This document shows positions 12,764-24,527 of a stretch of DNA of 64,000 nt, in pieces. The position numbers and the translations under genes are program-made. Positions within the stretch are counted from its first letter, which is position 1, and every line of letters begins with the position of its first letter. This DNA comes from Siderastrea siderea (Eukaryota; Cnidaria; Anthozoa; Scleractinia; Rhizangiidae), in the NCBI GenBank assembly GCA_964030785.1, contig OZ034975.1, positions 1,868,701-1,932,700 of the forward strand, written 5' to 3'. Below the pieces are notes generated by a model. The model worked only from the letters and a program-made list of their open reading frames with translations. It did no database searches and had not been told where the DNA came from.

Positions 12764-14869
12764 CACCTTTTGCTGTTCATTACGAGAAAATACGCAGTCA
12801 TTTGCGTGAAACGGCCTTCAATTGCGCGAAGAGACATTCATGAGCGCTAAAGTACGAACATTTGCGCATAAATCAGATTCAATAACGATATTTGCATTTT
12901 AATCACCATTCAATAACACTTTTGGGCATTCATATGCGTCATTCGGCATACAAAAAAGAGAAATATACTTTCATTTGCGCTAGCACGCAAGTCATTAACA
13001 CCATCTTGAATGTCAATAGGGACAATAAACAAACATTAAAGTGAAAATACCATTTATTAACATTTCTGTCACACTGAAAGCAATTCAATAGAATTCCTGG
13101 ACGGCCTTAGTGTGGATGAGACAAACATTAATGCACTTGTACAAACAATAACGCGTTCTTTAAATTCAATAAACAAAAAACGATTTTCAATTGAATAGTA
13201 CCTATAGTACCTGAATTTTAATCTATCCCTCAATAACCTCTCTGTTTAAACATCTTGGCAGGTAGGTCTGCATTAAACGGTACCATTGAGCACATTTAGC
13301 TGCGGTTGTTGTGTTCGAAAATCCCCTAGTGGGATTCTTCGGGTTCTTGCTTCATCTCTGTTGTCCATAAGTCTTTGGATTTCAGGACGGGAGATGTCGG
13401 CCTTGATGGCCGCTTTAAGACTGCTTATTGCCTGTTCCACGATGTTGAGGAAAGGGCTGTAGGGTGGAAGCATTTTAAGCTCTGTATTTGGGGCGGGAAT
13501 GGTCGGGTTTCTGTGGGCCGGTGCTCCGTCATAAACAAAGATCACTGACTCTTCAGGATCTAAGTTCGTCCTCGCCTGTGCCAGGAAGTTGTTAAAACGC
13601 TCAGCGTTCATTCCTCCCACAGCGGCTGACGAAAACACAAGTCCGTTTATGGGCGAAATTGTCATTGTCACGGTCAGGTTTCGTCCACGCTGACCGCACA
13701 CTTGGCGGTAAGCCCTATCTCCTTGCCGCGCCCTACCGTGACTTCTGGCCGTCCAAATATTGTAGCCGCATTCATCGACAAACACACAGTGACGGACTAT
13801 GGCGTGATTCATAAACCAGTTCGCGTAATCGACTCGCTTGTTCAGCACGTCAGGTCTGTTTTGGTCAGCAGGGAGGGGTCTGACCAGTTTCACTCGGAAC
13901 AGCATCCCGTCTAACGTTCTTGATACAATACGGTCATGTATCTCGGGTTTGGCTGGTAACCGTCTCCTTAATTCACTGTTTATTTGAGCAAGTGTGAGCA
14001 GACAGTTTTCGTTGATAATTTGCTCTAGACAGTCTCTCATTTCATCATCCACGCGCACGTTGTTTCTTCCACCTCTTGGTGTCTCCCGAATTCTGCCTTC
14101 TGTGATGTAACGCGCCACGATACCCCTTGCCGTTGATCGATTCACGCCCAACGTGTCTGCGACCAAAAGATAGTCTTCCTGCTCGTCCTCAAAAGCTCTA
14201 ACGATTCTCTCTCTGTGTTCGAGAGGTATTCGATTTCTTCGAGGCATTTTGTATGTACATGTACATGTACCGGTAGTCAAAAAACGCTCACGAAGAGAAA
14301 TGAACAGGAAAAAATTTTCTGATCCTTTTATCCTATTTTGCACTTGACAAAGGTTACGTAACCTATCAAAAGGGTTGTACCTGTACATATCATGGGCATC
14401 ACACTGGCAATGAAAATTTCAGGCAAAATAGGTATTGTTCCATTGAAAATCGTTTTTTGTTTATTGAATTTAAAGAACACGTAATTGTTTGTACAAGTGC
14501 ATTAATGTTTGTCTCATCCACACTAAGGCCGTCCAGGAATTCTATTGAATTGCTTTCAGTGTGACAGAAATGTTAATAAATGGTATTTTCACTTTAATGT
14601 TTGTTTATTGTCCCTATTGACATTCAAGATGGTGTTAATGACTTGCATGCTAGCACAAATGAAAGTATATTTTTCTCTTTTGTATGCCAAATGACGCATA
14701 TGAATGCCCAAAGGTGTTATTGAATGTTGATTAAAATGCAAAAATCGCTATTGAATCTGACTTTTGCGCAAATGTTCGTATTTTCGCGCTCATGAATGTC
14801 TCTTCGCGTAATTGATCGCCGTTTCACGCAAATGATTGCGTATTTTCTCGTAATGAACAGCAAAAGGTG
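12764..14869. mobile_element. IS630/Tc1-like DNA transposon with about 440-bp TIRs
   Basis: Termini CACCTTTTGCTGTTCATTAC (12764 onward) and its reverse complement (ending 14869) are flanked by TA (12762-12763 and 14870-14871), the target duplication of the IS630-Tc1-mariner superfamily. Inverted similarity continues for about 440 bp on each side (12764-13204 and 14430-14869). One transposase gene lies between the arms on the minus strand. Total 2106 bp, apparently complete and fairly young. Confidence 0.88.
13273..14247 (-). CDS. IS630/Tc1-like DDE transposase
   Basis: 324 aa from the ATG at 14247. The open frame runs on upstream to 14388, but this Met starts a basic helix-turn-helix domain. 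Residues 1-60 form the HTH region (REIV..F, DTLGVNRSTARGIVARY). The catalytic domain shows FVDECG (D158), VYDGAPAH (D240) and LPPYSPFLNIVEQ (E271), the pfam DDE_3 signature, with about 30 residues between the second D and E. No stops or frameshifts, so it could encode active enzyme. Transposition is cut-and-paste at TA sites; the substrate would be the flanking long TIRs. Confidence 0.9.
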   Translation of the reverse strand: MPRRNRIPLEHRERIVRAFEDEQEDYLLVADTLGVNRSTARGIVARYITEGRIRETPRGGRNNVRVDDEMRDCLEQIINENCLLTLAQINSELRRRLPAKPEIHDRIVSRTLDGMLFRVKLVRPLPADQNRPDVLNKRVDYANWFMNHAIVRHCVFVDECGYNIWTARSHGRARQGDRAYRQVCGQRGRNLTVTMTISPINGLVFSSAAVGGMNAERFNNFLAQARTNLDPEESVIFVYDGAPAHRNPTIPAPNTELKMLPPYSPFLNIVEQAISSLKAAIKADISRPEIQRLMDNRDEARTRRIPLGDFRTQQPQLNVLNGTV

Positions 14870-14871
14870 TA

Positions 14872-15262
14872 TAATACCATGTAGGGTATCCTACATTGGC
14901 ATCTTTCTTTTTCATTGAATAACATCATAGTGCAACTTTTACAACGTTTAAGGGTGGTTGTTTCATTAAAACCTGTTGCCAACAAAGTAGCACTGTTTTA
15001 ATATATAACAGAGGCATTTCTTTCTTACTGCATGACAGATAGGAAAATATTAAATAATCAGCCAGTTCAGAGATCAAAACACATGAAACAGTCACCTAGA
15101 TCGATAGTCTTCCAGTTTAATTACAGTGTAAGCAAGTATAAATATTTGAACTCTAATAGCTCTTCTACCACTTTTCCAGTTTGTGCATGTTTCAGCAGAT
15201 ACGTCTGCCATCTTCAGTGTGAATCTGAACATAATGTGTAATAGAGTTTAAATATAAATGTA
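14872..15262. other. Non-coding stretch
   Basis: AT-rich, only short reading frames, nothing recognised. Confidence 0.4.
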
Positions 15263-15700
15263 AAGAAGATCCTCGCAGTTATTAACGCAACTTATGCAGT
15301 TGCGAAAAGAAAGCCTGAAAAAATCAGGCTTGCCGGGATTCAAACCCTGACCTCTGCGATACCGATGCAGCGCTCTAACCAATTGAGCTATCAAGCCAAC
15401 TGGGAGCTGGTCATTAAATTGGTTCGTAATATACCCGGGAAAGGTGAAGATGAAATTATGAATATATGAAATTCATATATTTGAACTGCGGAATGAAGAC
15501 ATAAATGTAAAGAAGATCCTCGCAGTTATTAACGCAACCGGTATCGCAGAGGTCAGGGTTCGAATCCCGGCAAGCCTGATTTTTTCAGGCTTTCTTTTCG
15601 CAACTGCATAAGTTGCGTTAATAACTGAGAGGATCTTCTTTACATTTATGTCTTCATTCCGCAGTTCAAAGATATGAATTTCATATATTCATAATTTCAG
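15263..15700. repeat. Inverted pair of tRNA-derived repeats
   Basis: The block 15263-15480 (GATCCTCGCAGTTATTAACG, a CCTGA/TCAGG hairpin, a tRNA-like segment, then an ATATATGAAATTCATATA stretch) recurs inverted at about 15500-15700, with the 5' half of the tRNA-like part missing. It looks like two SINE or MITE copies head to head. Confidence 0.6.
15326..15397 (-). tRNA. tRNA-like sequence inside a repeat, probably not functional
   Basis: On the minus strand a D arm (GCTCAATTGGTTAGAGC) and a T loop (GGGTTTGAATCCC) are clear and the acceptor arms nearly pair (GGCTTGA with GCAAGCC). The anticodon stem has a mismatch, and position 33 would be C rather than T (loop TCGGTAT, nominal anticodon GGT). 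Its place in an inverted repeat argues for a SINE head rather than a working tRNA. Confidence 0.45.
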
Positions 15701-15769
15701 AGTTTAAATAGTGAAGAAATTACAATAATAATGGCAGTGATTAAGACAAATGTAATGGTAATGAATAAA

Positions 15770-16090
15770 TTAAACAGAAAGTTTTAAATTCACGAGCTTG
15801 ACCTGCGCATCGAGTGCAGGTTTTTCCCAAAGTATGTGTAGCGCTTCTTTGATCTTAAGTGCAAACCGCGAAGAGGTCTGATCGATAATGGCAAAACTGT
15901 CAAGGGAGCACGCAGAGCGACATTCTTTTGAGCCCTCAAGGCGCTTGAAAATGTGCGATTCCCTGTCCGTTTCCAAGTGTTCCCTTACACGTGTGCTAAA
16001 GTGTCGGGTGGTCTTCCCGACATAGCAGGCAGCACAGCCTGCACACGAGAATTTTAATAACCACACATGATCTGAGTCCACTGGGGATAG
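15770..16090 (-). pseudogene. Penelope-like GIY-YIG endonuclease remnant
   Basis: The minus-strand frame reads CAACYVGKTTRHFSTRVREH, then SHIFKRL, FAIID, and KIKEALHI.WEKP. This is the GIY-YIG domain that ends Penelope-like element polymerases. The reverse transcriptase part is missing, so this is a 3' fragment of an element. Confidence 0.7.
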
Positions 16091-16310
16091 TGTCTTTCAC
16101 ACTTAATAGACTACCTACTAAATGCTAACACAATGTTTACATTGTTGTTTACATTGTTACATTGTTGCACGTAAACATTGTGTTAGCATTTTCTTCTTTC
16201 AAAGTAGGTAGTCTATTAAGTGTGAAAGACCCTATCCCCAGTGGACTCAGATCATGTGTGGTTTATAAATTCTCGTGTGCAGGCTGTGCTGCCTGGCGTG
16301 CTATGTCGGG
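16016..16310. repeat. Inverted repeat joining two Penelope-like fragments
   Basis: About 100 bp including the start of the GIY-YIG region (16016-16120) reappears inverted at 16203-16310. The centre is rich in ACATTGT/ACAATGT motifs. Head-to-head copies are common for Penelope-like elements. Confidence 0.65.
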
Positions 16311-18831
16311 GAGAAATATATTTTAGTAACATTACCTAATTGCTCAGTATTTAGACATTCCATGGTTATTCACATGACTCAGAGTTCTAAAATGCCTTGG
16401 AAAGTCGTATAGAATGTATTGGAACGTTCAAGATAACTAGAACTAGACAATTTTGGTAACATTTTCAAAAGTGGAGACTTGTGAGATCGCACTTCTTTTA
16501 TTGTGCACACTTGAAAATAAAAGGCACCTTTTCAAACACACATTGGTGTGTGGACAGTTGACGTTGACGTCGTTTTCAGTCGTCTTGGTGTAAAGGATAG
16601 ACGAATTAAAACGAAACGCATAAAAACTGAGCATTTTCAGATAAAAACGCATTTTTAAGAGTAGACAGATGAAAGCGATGCGTAAACTCTAGTGTAGACG
16701 AAAATATCTTGTTACGTTTTCTGCGAATAAGAACGCAGACTTTGAAAACGGATTAGAAAGAACGTGCGCTGATAGTTAGAAGTGGTTAATAGTATGTAAA
16801 CAGAATGAAGAAAATGCAAATTTTACGGATGCTATAAGATGCTTGACTGACAGAAAACGTTTTGGCCGTTGTTATATACGAACTGTCTTTTGTATCATAT
16901 GATGTAGAAAATTATCTTGCTCGTTTTTCCTTCTTTTGCCGACAACAAGATCTAAAGCCTGTAAGTAATTATGTTGTCTATAAAATAACGGCATTTGCAG
17001 TAATTTTCTGCTTATTTTAAGGCTTGAATTAATTTCACCGACGGTAAGGCTGCACGAGGAAACTGTTCAGGCTGCATTGTTGCAATACATCTTGCTTTTA
17101 AACTGAAATCCAAAAATACAACGTTTGTAGGATAGTTTAACGTTTATGTTAAGAACTTAACCTAAGCCTCCGAATAGAGTTTAGTAGAGTTTAATATCAG
17201 TATTAGTATTTTATAAAAAAGGGTGAAAACCTTTCTACAGTTACGTCAGATGCTTTTCAACTAATCGAAACTTGAAATTTTTTTATGCGTCTTCATTCAG
17301 GTTTCCTGACTATTAACAAATTAATGCTGCTCTGGTCAGTAAAGGGAAGAATCTAGTCAAAAAATTACAAGCTATTTGGAACCCGCAACGTAAGTAACAT
17401 TTAGTAAACATTAATCGAGTTTTTCTAACTCATTGAACGGCGACGTTTCTTTAAAGTGTTGTTTAGTCGTGTCTGTGGATCCCGTCACTAGATTTTCAGG
17501 TTCGCTGTTATTTCAGTGTATAATGATTAGGGTTTGTTTTCACAAAGCCAGTTGTCTTTAAAATCCCTAAAGGTGTTTTGTTTACCGACTTAAATGTCAC
17601 AGGTGTTTTCATGACTAAGCAGGCCGACACTTATCCGTGTAATTGAAGCGTGCGGGAAGATTGCGGGAAACCCAGACGAAACTCGCATGTTCATACTTCT
17701 TCTATTTATTAAAGTGTGTTTACGCGCTTGGTTTTCATCTGACGAAGAAACCGATTTCAACAAGAGCTGAGATTGCTCACAATAAGAAGAAAAAGGAAGA
17801 CTACGAGCAGTCTCTCTTTCCGCTCAGGGATAGTCGAGCAAAAAGAACACTCGAGCTAGCGCGAAAATAGCCTTCCGCTTGAAAACTTGACGCTTGTGGA
17901 GAGCCGCTAGCTATTATATGGTGTAGTAACCCGGCTCACTACACTAGCGGCTGGAAACGCACGTCGAAACGAGGCGAACTATCGGCTTAAGTTCTTCTTG
18001 GAAAACAGACCACACCGAAAGACGAACAATTCGATACAATTCGTCTTTACATATATGAGACGACCTACGAGACGCATAAAGCAGGCAAACTAAACATTGC
18101 TTGCTCAATGCGTCTCCAGTGAAAAAACGACCAGTAATACATTCATATTTCGATAAACTTAACTTCGTCAATTATAATCCATTTGTTTCTCAGCTTGTTT
18201 GTCTAATCAACATGGATTCTTGTCTGACGTTTTTAATTCTTTTGTGCTGCTATTTCATATAATAAAAAAATAAAAAGGTCAGATTTTAAAACCTTGTGAC
18301 TCACTTATTTATGCCTCGAAAGTCGGTACTCGTAACTGCATTCGTGACTTTAGTTGTCTCCTTGCGAGTGTAAAAAGGGAACTTAATGTATTGACACCTA
18401 AGAGAGATGTAAAGGTTTTCTGCAATTCTAGAAACTGTTAGCCACTAAATTCTCTTTTTGGATGTTAGATGGTTGGTCATTTCCCTTAAACCTATTACGT
18501 GAATTCTGTTTGGGTGAGAACTTAGTTCTTCATTGGAAGTCTTCCTTCTTTTATATTTTGCTGTTTCGGTGATTTCTTACCGTTTACGTGACCGTTAAAT
18601 GCTGAATCTTCTTTATTATTTAGTTTGGTAACTCGTTTCCATCTGCAGACGTAATGGAAAGATGACTGATACTCATGCCCACAATAGTCACTCAAACAAA
18701 CTTTATGAGTGAAGTAAAATATGACAATTACATTTATTACTTTTTAGTCTAATGCACGAATAAAGTGAAATCACTTTTATTACTAATGTGAAGTCAGTTT
18801 GAGTAAACCAGTGAATAAAAGTTTTTGACTA
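16311..18831. other. 2.5-kb non-coding stretch
   Basis: AT-rich sequence with no long reading frame, no recognisable exon series and no tRNA. Single short frames (for example around 17643-17870) have no family resemblance that I can see. Confidence 0.45.
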
Positions 18832-19003
18832 TACAATACTCGAAATAAAGCTGCACGAATACTTAAGTCCCGGAGGTATTTCTACCCAATCTGGTTTGAC
18901 GGATTCCTGTGAGTATGTTCATTCCCAGGGGGTATAAATATGGTTAAAAGATTACTCTCACTGCATTCTGCACCTCAAATTGATCAAGCGCCCAGAAGAG
19001 AAG
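18832..19003 (+). repeat. Ngaro split direct repeat A1
   Basis: About 172 bp nearly identical to 26128-26294 (shared ACAATACTCGAAATAAAG start and CCAGAAGAGAAG end). It contains the TATA box of the element. Confidence 0.85.
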
Positions 19004-19060
19004 TCGCCAACTTTGTTTTAGTTCCACGAATTTCAAGCGAGAAAGAAGACTTGTTCTGTG

Positions 19061-21587
19061 ATGGCCGACCCTCGGATGCCCGTTCAGCCTGCGGCACGAC
19101 CAGCACAGCCAGTACAGCCAGCACAAGTGGCGCAGCCAGTACAAGCAGCGCAGCCAGCACAAGTGGCACAGCCAGCACAAGCAGCGCAGCCAGCACAAGT
19201 GGCTCAACCGGGAGTACAACCTGTTCAAGCAGCGCAGCCGGCGCAAGTGGAACCTGCTGATTTTGAGGTAACTTCTCTTGCTTGTTTTAGTCGAATATAC
19301 TATCAGTTTTGCCAGTATTTACCAAGTTTACCTCTTGGATGCCGTCTTCTGCTTAGAAATTTTTTACGGCCATCACCTCGCCTATGGGCTCTCGCACGTA
19401 CATGTGCTGTTTACGCGGTAAAGTGTTTATTAGCTTTCAGTCATAAATTGTTCCTCATGCTCTAATAAGTTTCTTCTTTTCGCTACTGGGCGTTTGGAAC
19501 TAGGGAATATGCGTCTTTATATTTGGATAGGTCATGTTTTTATACGGGCAGTTTTTGGACCTCCCCCTTTTTGGGTCTAAGGGATGTTTTGTTTGAGACT
19601 TTTGGTTTATGTTCGTTTTTCCAGTATATAATTCGTTCGGAAAGGGACCGCTAGATGATCACTATGAGTGTTTTATTGTTATGGTTGTTAGAGCTCGGGA
19701 ATATTGACTGTTCTCTTGGTGACATGATTTTTGCGGCAAGGGACCGTAAGACGATCATTAATGAGGGTTTATTGTTATGATTGTTGGAGCTCCGGAATAT
19801 TGATTGTTCCCTTGGTGACATGGTTTTTACGGCAGGGGACCGTAAGATGATCACTAATGAGTGTTTATTGTATGATTGTTAGAGCTCGGAGATACTGATT
19901 GTTCTCTTGGTGACATGATTTTTACGGAGAGGGACCGTAAGATGATCATTAATGAGGGTTTATTGTTATGATTGTTGGAGCTCGGAAATATTGATTGTTC
20001 TCTTGGTGACATGATTTTTACGGCAAGGGACTGTAGGATGATCATTAATGAGAGTTTATTGTTATGATTGTTAGAGCTCGGAAATATTTTTTGTTCTCTT
20101 GGTGACATGATTTTTGCGGCAAGGGACCGTAAGATGATCACTGATGAGTGTTTATTGTTATGATTGTTGGAGCTCGGGAATATTGATTATTCTCTTGGTG
20201 ACATGATTTTTGCGGCAAGGGACCGTAAGATGATCGCTAATGAGTGTTTTCTATTTTGACTGTTTGGAGCTCACAATTGATGTTTGTTCTCTTGGTGACA
20301 TGATTTTTGCGGCAAGGGACCGTAAGATGATCGCTAATGAGTGTTTTCTATTTTGACTGTTTGGAGCTCAGAATTGATGATTGTTCTCTTGGTGACATGA
20401 TTTTTGCGGCAAGGGACCGTAAGATGATCACTAAGGAGGGTTTATTGTTATGTTTGTTGGAGCTCGAAATTTTGATTGTTCTCTTGGTGACATGGTTTTT
20501 GCGGCAAGGGACCGTAAAATGATCACTGATGAGTGCTTAATTGTTATAATTGTTTGGAGCTCAGGATTGATGATTGTTCTCTTGGTGGCAGGTTTCTTTC
20601 GGCAAGGGCCGTAAGATGATCGCTAATGAGTGTTTATTGTTATGGTTGTTTGGAGGTCAGAATTTTCTCTTCGTGATATGAGTCTTTCGGCAAGGGACCG
20701 TTAGATGATTATTAATGTGTGTTCTGTTATCACTGTTTGGCGTTTAGAATTATAATTGTTAATTTCGTTAAGAGTGTTTTAAGCTCGGAAATAATGATTG
20801 TCCTGTTGTTGACATGAATCTATCCGCAAGGGACCGCTTGATACATCGTTTTGAGTGTTTATTGCTATGAGTGTTTAGGGCTCGGGTTAATGATTGCTCT
20901 CTTAGTGTCATGATGTTTTCGGCGAGATTTTCCCTGAGATTTGGACGATTTATATGAGTACGTGTAATGTTTTGGCAGGGCTATTGAGGCTCATCGACAG
21001 GGCATTGAATAATTGTTGTTTTAAACTGAGACGATTTTCGTTATGCTCTATTCTTGACACTGAAGAGGAACTTTAATGAGTTACAGAAGAAGGTTGAATC
21101 TCTGACTTCGGCTTCTTTGGATAGTTTGCTGGGAAAAACAAGGATCATGACCTCCCGGCCTATCGCAGAGTTCTCCCGCTTTGAAGCCATGGATTTGCTC
21201 GAGGCTATCAAGGATGCTGCGCACGATGGCAAGAGTGAGAAAGCGAATTATTATCGATTGACCTGTGAAACCCTCCGTTCGAAACTTCATGCATGCTCCG
21301 ATGTGCAGTTCCGCGAGTACCTTTTGCCCCTGCTGGGCGATAAGGACCAGGAGAAGATCCTGGATATCATGACGAAGGTTGACAAACACAACCGGAAGCG
21401 CCAGGATAGAGGTTCTAGCAGGCCACGACGGGATGAAGCTCCAGCCCCTTATAGGTCCGTTCGTTGTTATTATTGCCAGAGATTTGGGCATACCAAATCA
21501 ACCTGCTTTAAGCGGAAGAGGGATCTGGCTGTGGCGCATCCAAGCGGTGCGAATGGCGGGGGAAGTGGAACAGGGAAGCAATAAATG
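19061..21587 (+). CDS. Ngaro gag-like protein, probably spliced
   Basis: Exon 1 runs from the ATG at 19061 to 19267 and encodes a PAQ/VQPAQ low-complexity N terminus. It ends at GAG|GTAACT. The next open block in phase begins at about 21066 after an AG and runs to a stop near 21587. It encodes RNF..LQKKVESLTSASLDS, a helical region, and a CX2CX4HX4C zinc knuckle (CYYCQRFGHTKSTC) near the C terminus. The gap 19268-21065 holds only tandem repeats. The intron is inferred from phase and splice-like sites. The product would be the nucleocapsid-type protein of the retroelement. Confidence 0.55.
19640..20930 (+). repeat. Minisatellite, about 98-bp unit, roughly 13 copies
   Basis: The unit runs GGGACCGTAAGATGATCACT, a TTTATTGTTATGATTGTTGG block, GAGCTCGG, then TTCTCTTGGTGACATGATTT and GCGGCAA. 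Copies diverge toward the 3' end. It lies in the presumed intron of the Ngaro gag. Confidence 0.9.
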
Positions 21588-21920
21588 AACTGGCTGAATG
21601 TTTGAAAGTGCTCTTCCTTTGGTGTTATTTGGAAAATAAATGCTTGTTACCATATTTATAGCTTGTTCTTTGACTATTTCCTCTTTTATCCTCCCTCTCC
21701 CTTTTCTTTTCACTCCACCCTTGGGACGGCGGTGTGTGACAATTGCGAAAACGGGGTACCTTAATTCAACCCTCCTAGTCATTCTGGGTCACAATTGTCA
21801 CCCCCTGCTGGCCTTGGGGTCTTCCCCTCGTTATATATTATAACTGTTACTTGTGTCCTGGTTTGAACCTCCACCCATGCCTGTTTTTCCTCCTTTGTTT
21901 TCTTTTAGGTTTCCTCTCAT

Positions 21921-24167
21921 TTGGCATGGGAGTGGGAGTTCGATCAATCTTTTGATGCCTCAGTTTTGGCAGTATCCCAATCACCACCCGTGTGTGTTCG
22001 TTGGGTTGATTGGAGGGGAAACCCTTCTGGGGCCAGTATGGGGGTGACAACGATACCAAAGGAGAGACTCCAGAAAGTCGTTCAGGGTGATGCCTTTGGG
22101 AGTGTTTCAGAATTACAGTTTAGAGATTCTGACCATTTTTGTGCCGGAGAACTTCATAACCACGTAAATCGATGGGAAGAGATTGTGGGCGACTTTCCGA
22201 GCCTCCAACAAGCTCGAGTTTGTACGTTGGGTTCGAGAAAAAGTATCTGTGGAAGAATATTTCCGCCCCTTTCGGGGTGATTTCAAAGGGAAGTCTTATA
22301 ATTCTCTTCGCCCACCATCCGTTCAGTTTAGAAATAACCCTTCATGTAGGCCTTTGTTGACTTTGTTCGCAAGACCTTGCTCAATAGGATCAGTTCTGGT
22401 GCGATATCCTTGTTGGGACGCGTCGGCCAAGTTTCTCCGCCTCACTTGGTATTACCGCTAACCATTGAACCAACAAAACCTAGGTTGTGCCATGATGCCC
22501 GCTTCCTAAATCTTTGGATGGTTGATGTCCCCTTTAAGTTAGACAGTCTTCTTCGCCTCCCACGGTACGTTAGCCGAGAGTCTTATCAAACTATTTTGGA
22601 TGATAAGTCAGGATACGACCACTTGTTGTTAGCTGAAGAAAGTCGGACTTACTTTGGGATCCAGTGGGGTGGCTGGTACTTCCTCTACAACACACTTCCT
22701 TTCGGTTGGAAGATTCCACCGTTTGTCTATCACACAACTGGCCTTGTGGCAACCGATTTCTTTCGCTCACTTGGCATCCCATGCCTGTTATACATTGATG
22801 ACCGCCATAATGGCCAGCTTCAAGAGGACCTCAAGCGTGGTCCTTATTCGCAACTGCAAACTTTAGATGAACGGAACTTGGCTGCTGCCAATTCAGCCAT
22901 TTTTCTTGTCTGCTATTATTTGGTCCAATTGGGCTATTTTCTAGGCTTGTCTAAGTCTATTTTATGCCCTGCTCAAGTTGTTCCGTACTTGGGTTTTCTT
23001 TCGAACTCTGCTCGGCAAGCGTTTGGCCTTATCCCGGCCAAAAAGGGAAAATTCCTTACTTTGGTACGTCAGATTTTGAGGTCTTCAACGGTGTCAGTCA
23101 AGACTCTCCAGCGACTGGTAGGCAAGTGTGTTTCGTTTTCTCTTGCTGTTCCGGGGGCTCTCCTGTTTACAAGGGAAATGAATCTGGCTATTTCCAAGGG
23201 CATGCGTATCCATCGTCTGATTAAGATTGATAAGAATCTCCGTGACGAGATTGCTCATTGGCTCTTTCTTGAAACTTGGGATGATCCCATTCCTTGGAGG
23301 GATGAACGTCACGTGCAGATTTCTCTTGCCTCAGACGCGTCAGGATCCGGCTGGGGAGCCTCGGAGATCTTGCATGAAACTGTTACCACTTCGGACTACT
23401 GGACTGATGAAGAGAAAACCCTCGACATTGCCACCAGGGAGGCTTTGGCTTTGGACAAGGCCCTTGCGTCTTTCCCCGATTTGTTGCGGAATGCATGGGT
23501 GGACGCGCTTGTGGATAACAGGGCTGTAGTAAATGCGTGGTCTAACCAAGGAGGGAGGAGTGCGTCATTGAACAGAATGATTAAGAAATTATTCTTTACC
23601 ACAGCACAACTGAATATCTCACTTCACATTAGTTACGTAGCATCTAGTGAGAATCCAGCGGATGAACCGTCCCGTTGTAGGTCCGTTCTTGATAGCAAGC
23701 TTCATCCGGATGTCTGGGGTGTGGTTCAGAGAGAGTTTGGTGGCTCGTCTGGTCGCGCCTGCGACCTTATGGCATTGGACTCCAATCTGATGTGTGATCT
23801 ACATGGTAATCCTTTGCCACACTTTTCACCTTATCCCTCACCGGCTTCATGTGGGGTGAATCTGTTTGCCCAGGATCTGAATGGGGAGAGTGCGTTTCTA
23901 GATCGCCCATATCTTTTTCCGCCTCTTCCATTGGTTGGACCCGTCATCAGTTTCATCTCAAGCCAGAAAAAAAATTGTACATTGGTCTCTTTGATTACCT
24001 ACCCAAAGAAGTATTGGTGGCCTCTGATCAAAAAGTTTTCGTCCAAATCTGTAAAATTGACGGAGAAGGGTGATCAACGTGCCCTGTTGATACCTTCGAA
24101 GAATGGCTGGGTGCCTCACTCAGGGATCCCGGGAGACTTATGGGCTTTCTCCCTTACGTTTGTATAA
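21921..24167 (+). pseudogene. Ngaro reverse transcriptase-RNase H, frameshifted
   Basis: A pyrimidine-rich stretch with AG at 21891-21909 may be a splice acceptor. The upstream part (21921-22190, then 22190-22375) is in two other frames, so at least two shifts separate it from the main block. The main block (22377-24167) shows CHDARFLN, the motif A region (DDKSGYDHLLL), motif B (NTLPFGWKIPPFVYH), motif C (LYIDD), and RNase H motifs (SDASGSGWG, ATREALAL, VDNRAVV) with SENPADEPSR. These are typical of DIRS/Ngaro elements. Confidence 0.8.
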
Positions 24168-24527
24168 TGTAATTCATTATTTTTAACGGATGATTATTAC
24201 GGACTGACACTTGCAGATATGAGCAAATCCCCAGGATTAATGGACTTTGTCCTGTTTTCGGATCTAATCCAATTGAGAATGGGGCTCTTTTTCTTCCCAT
24301 CGCATTTGACACTCGATTTTAGGGATCAATCTTTACGGGAGAATAGAGTATCATCTATCCAATAGCACACAATTTCCTTCTACACAAGCCATTAAAATTA
24401 GTGAATTTTGGTGATTAGTATATTAGTATTCACTTGTTAGGATTCTCGAATGAATATTTACTTGTTTTGTTTCCCGCCTTTTGCATCGTTGATAATTGTT
24501 TCCTATCCTCCTTAGGATCTTCCAAGG

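Noticed and set aside
18944..19260. Ser/Thr-rich and Leu/Cys-rich long frames
   Set aside because: Other-frame translations of the PAQ repeat of the Ngaro gag exon.
19640..20930. Minus-strand proteins with MIILRSLAAKIMSPREQ repeats, or a CRISPR-like array
   Set aside because: These frames are translations of a 98-bp minisatellite. Units abut with no unique spacers and the genome is eukaryotic.
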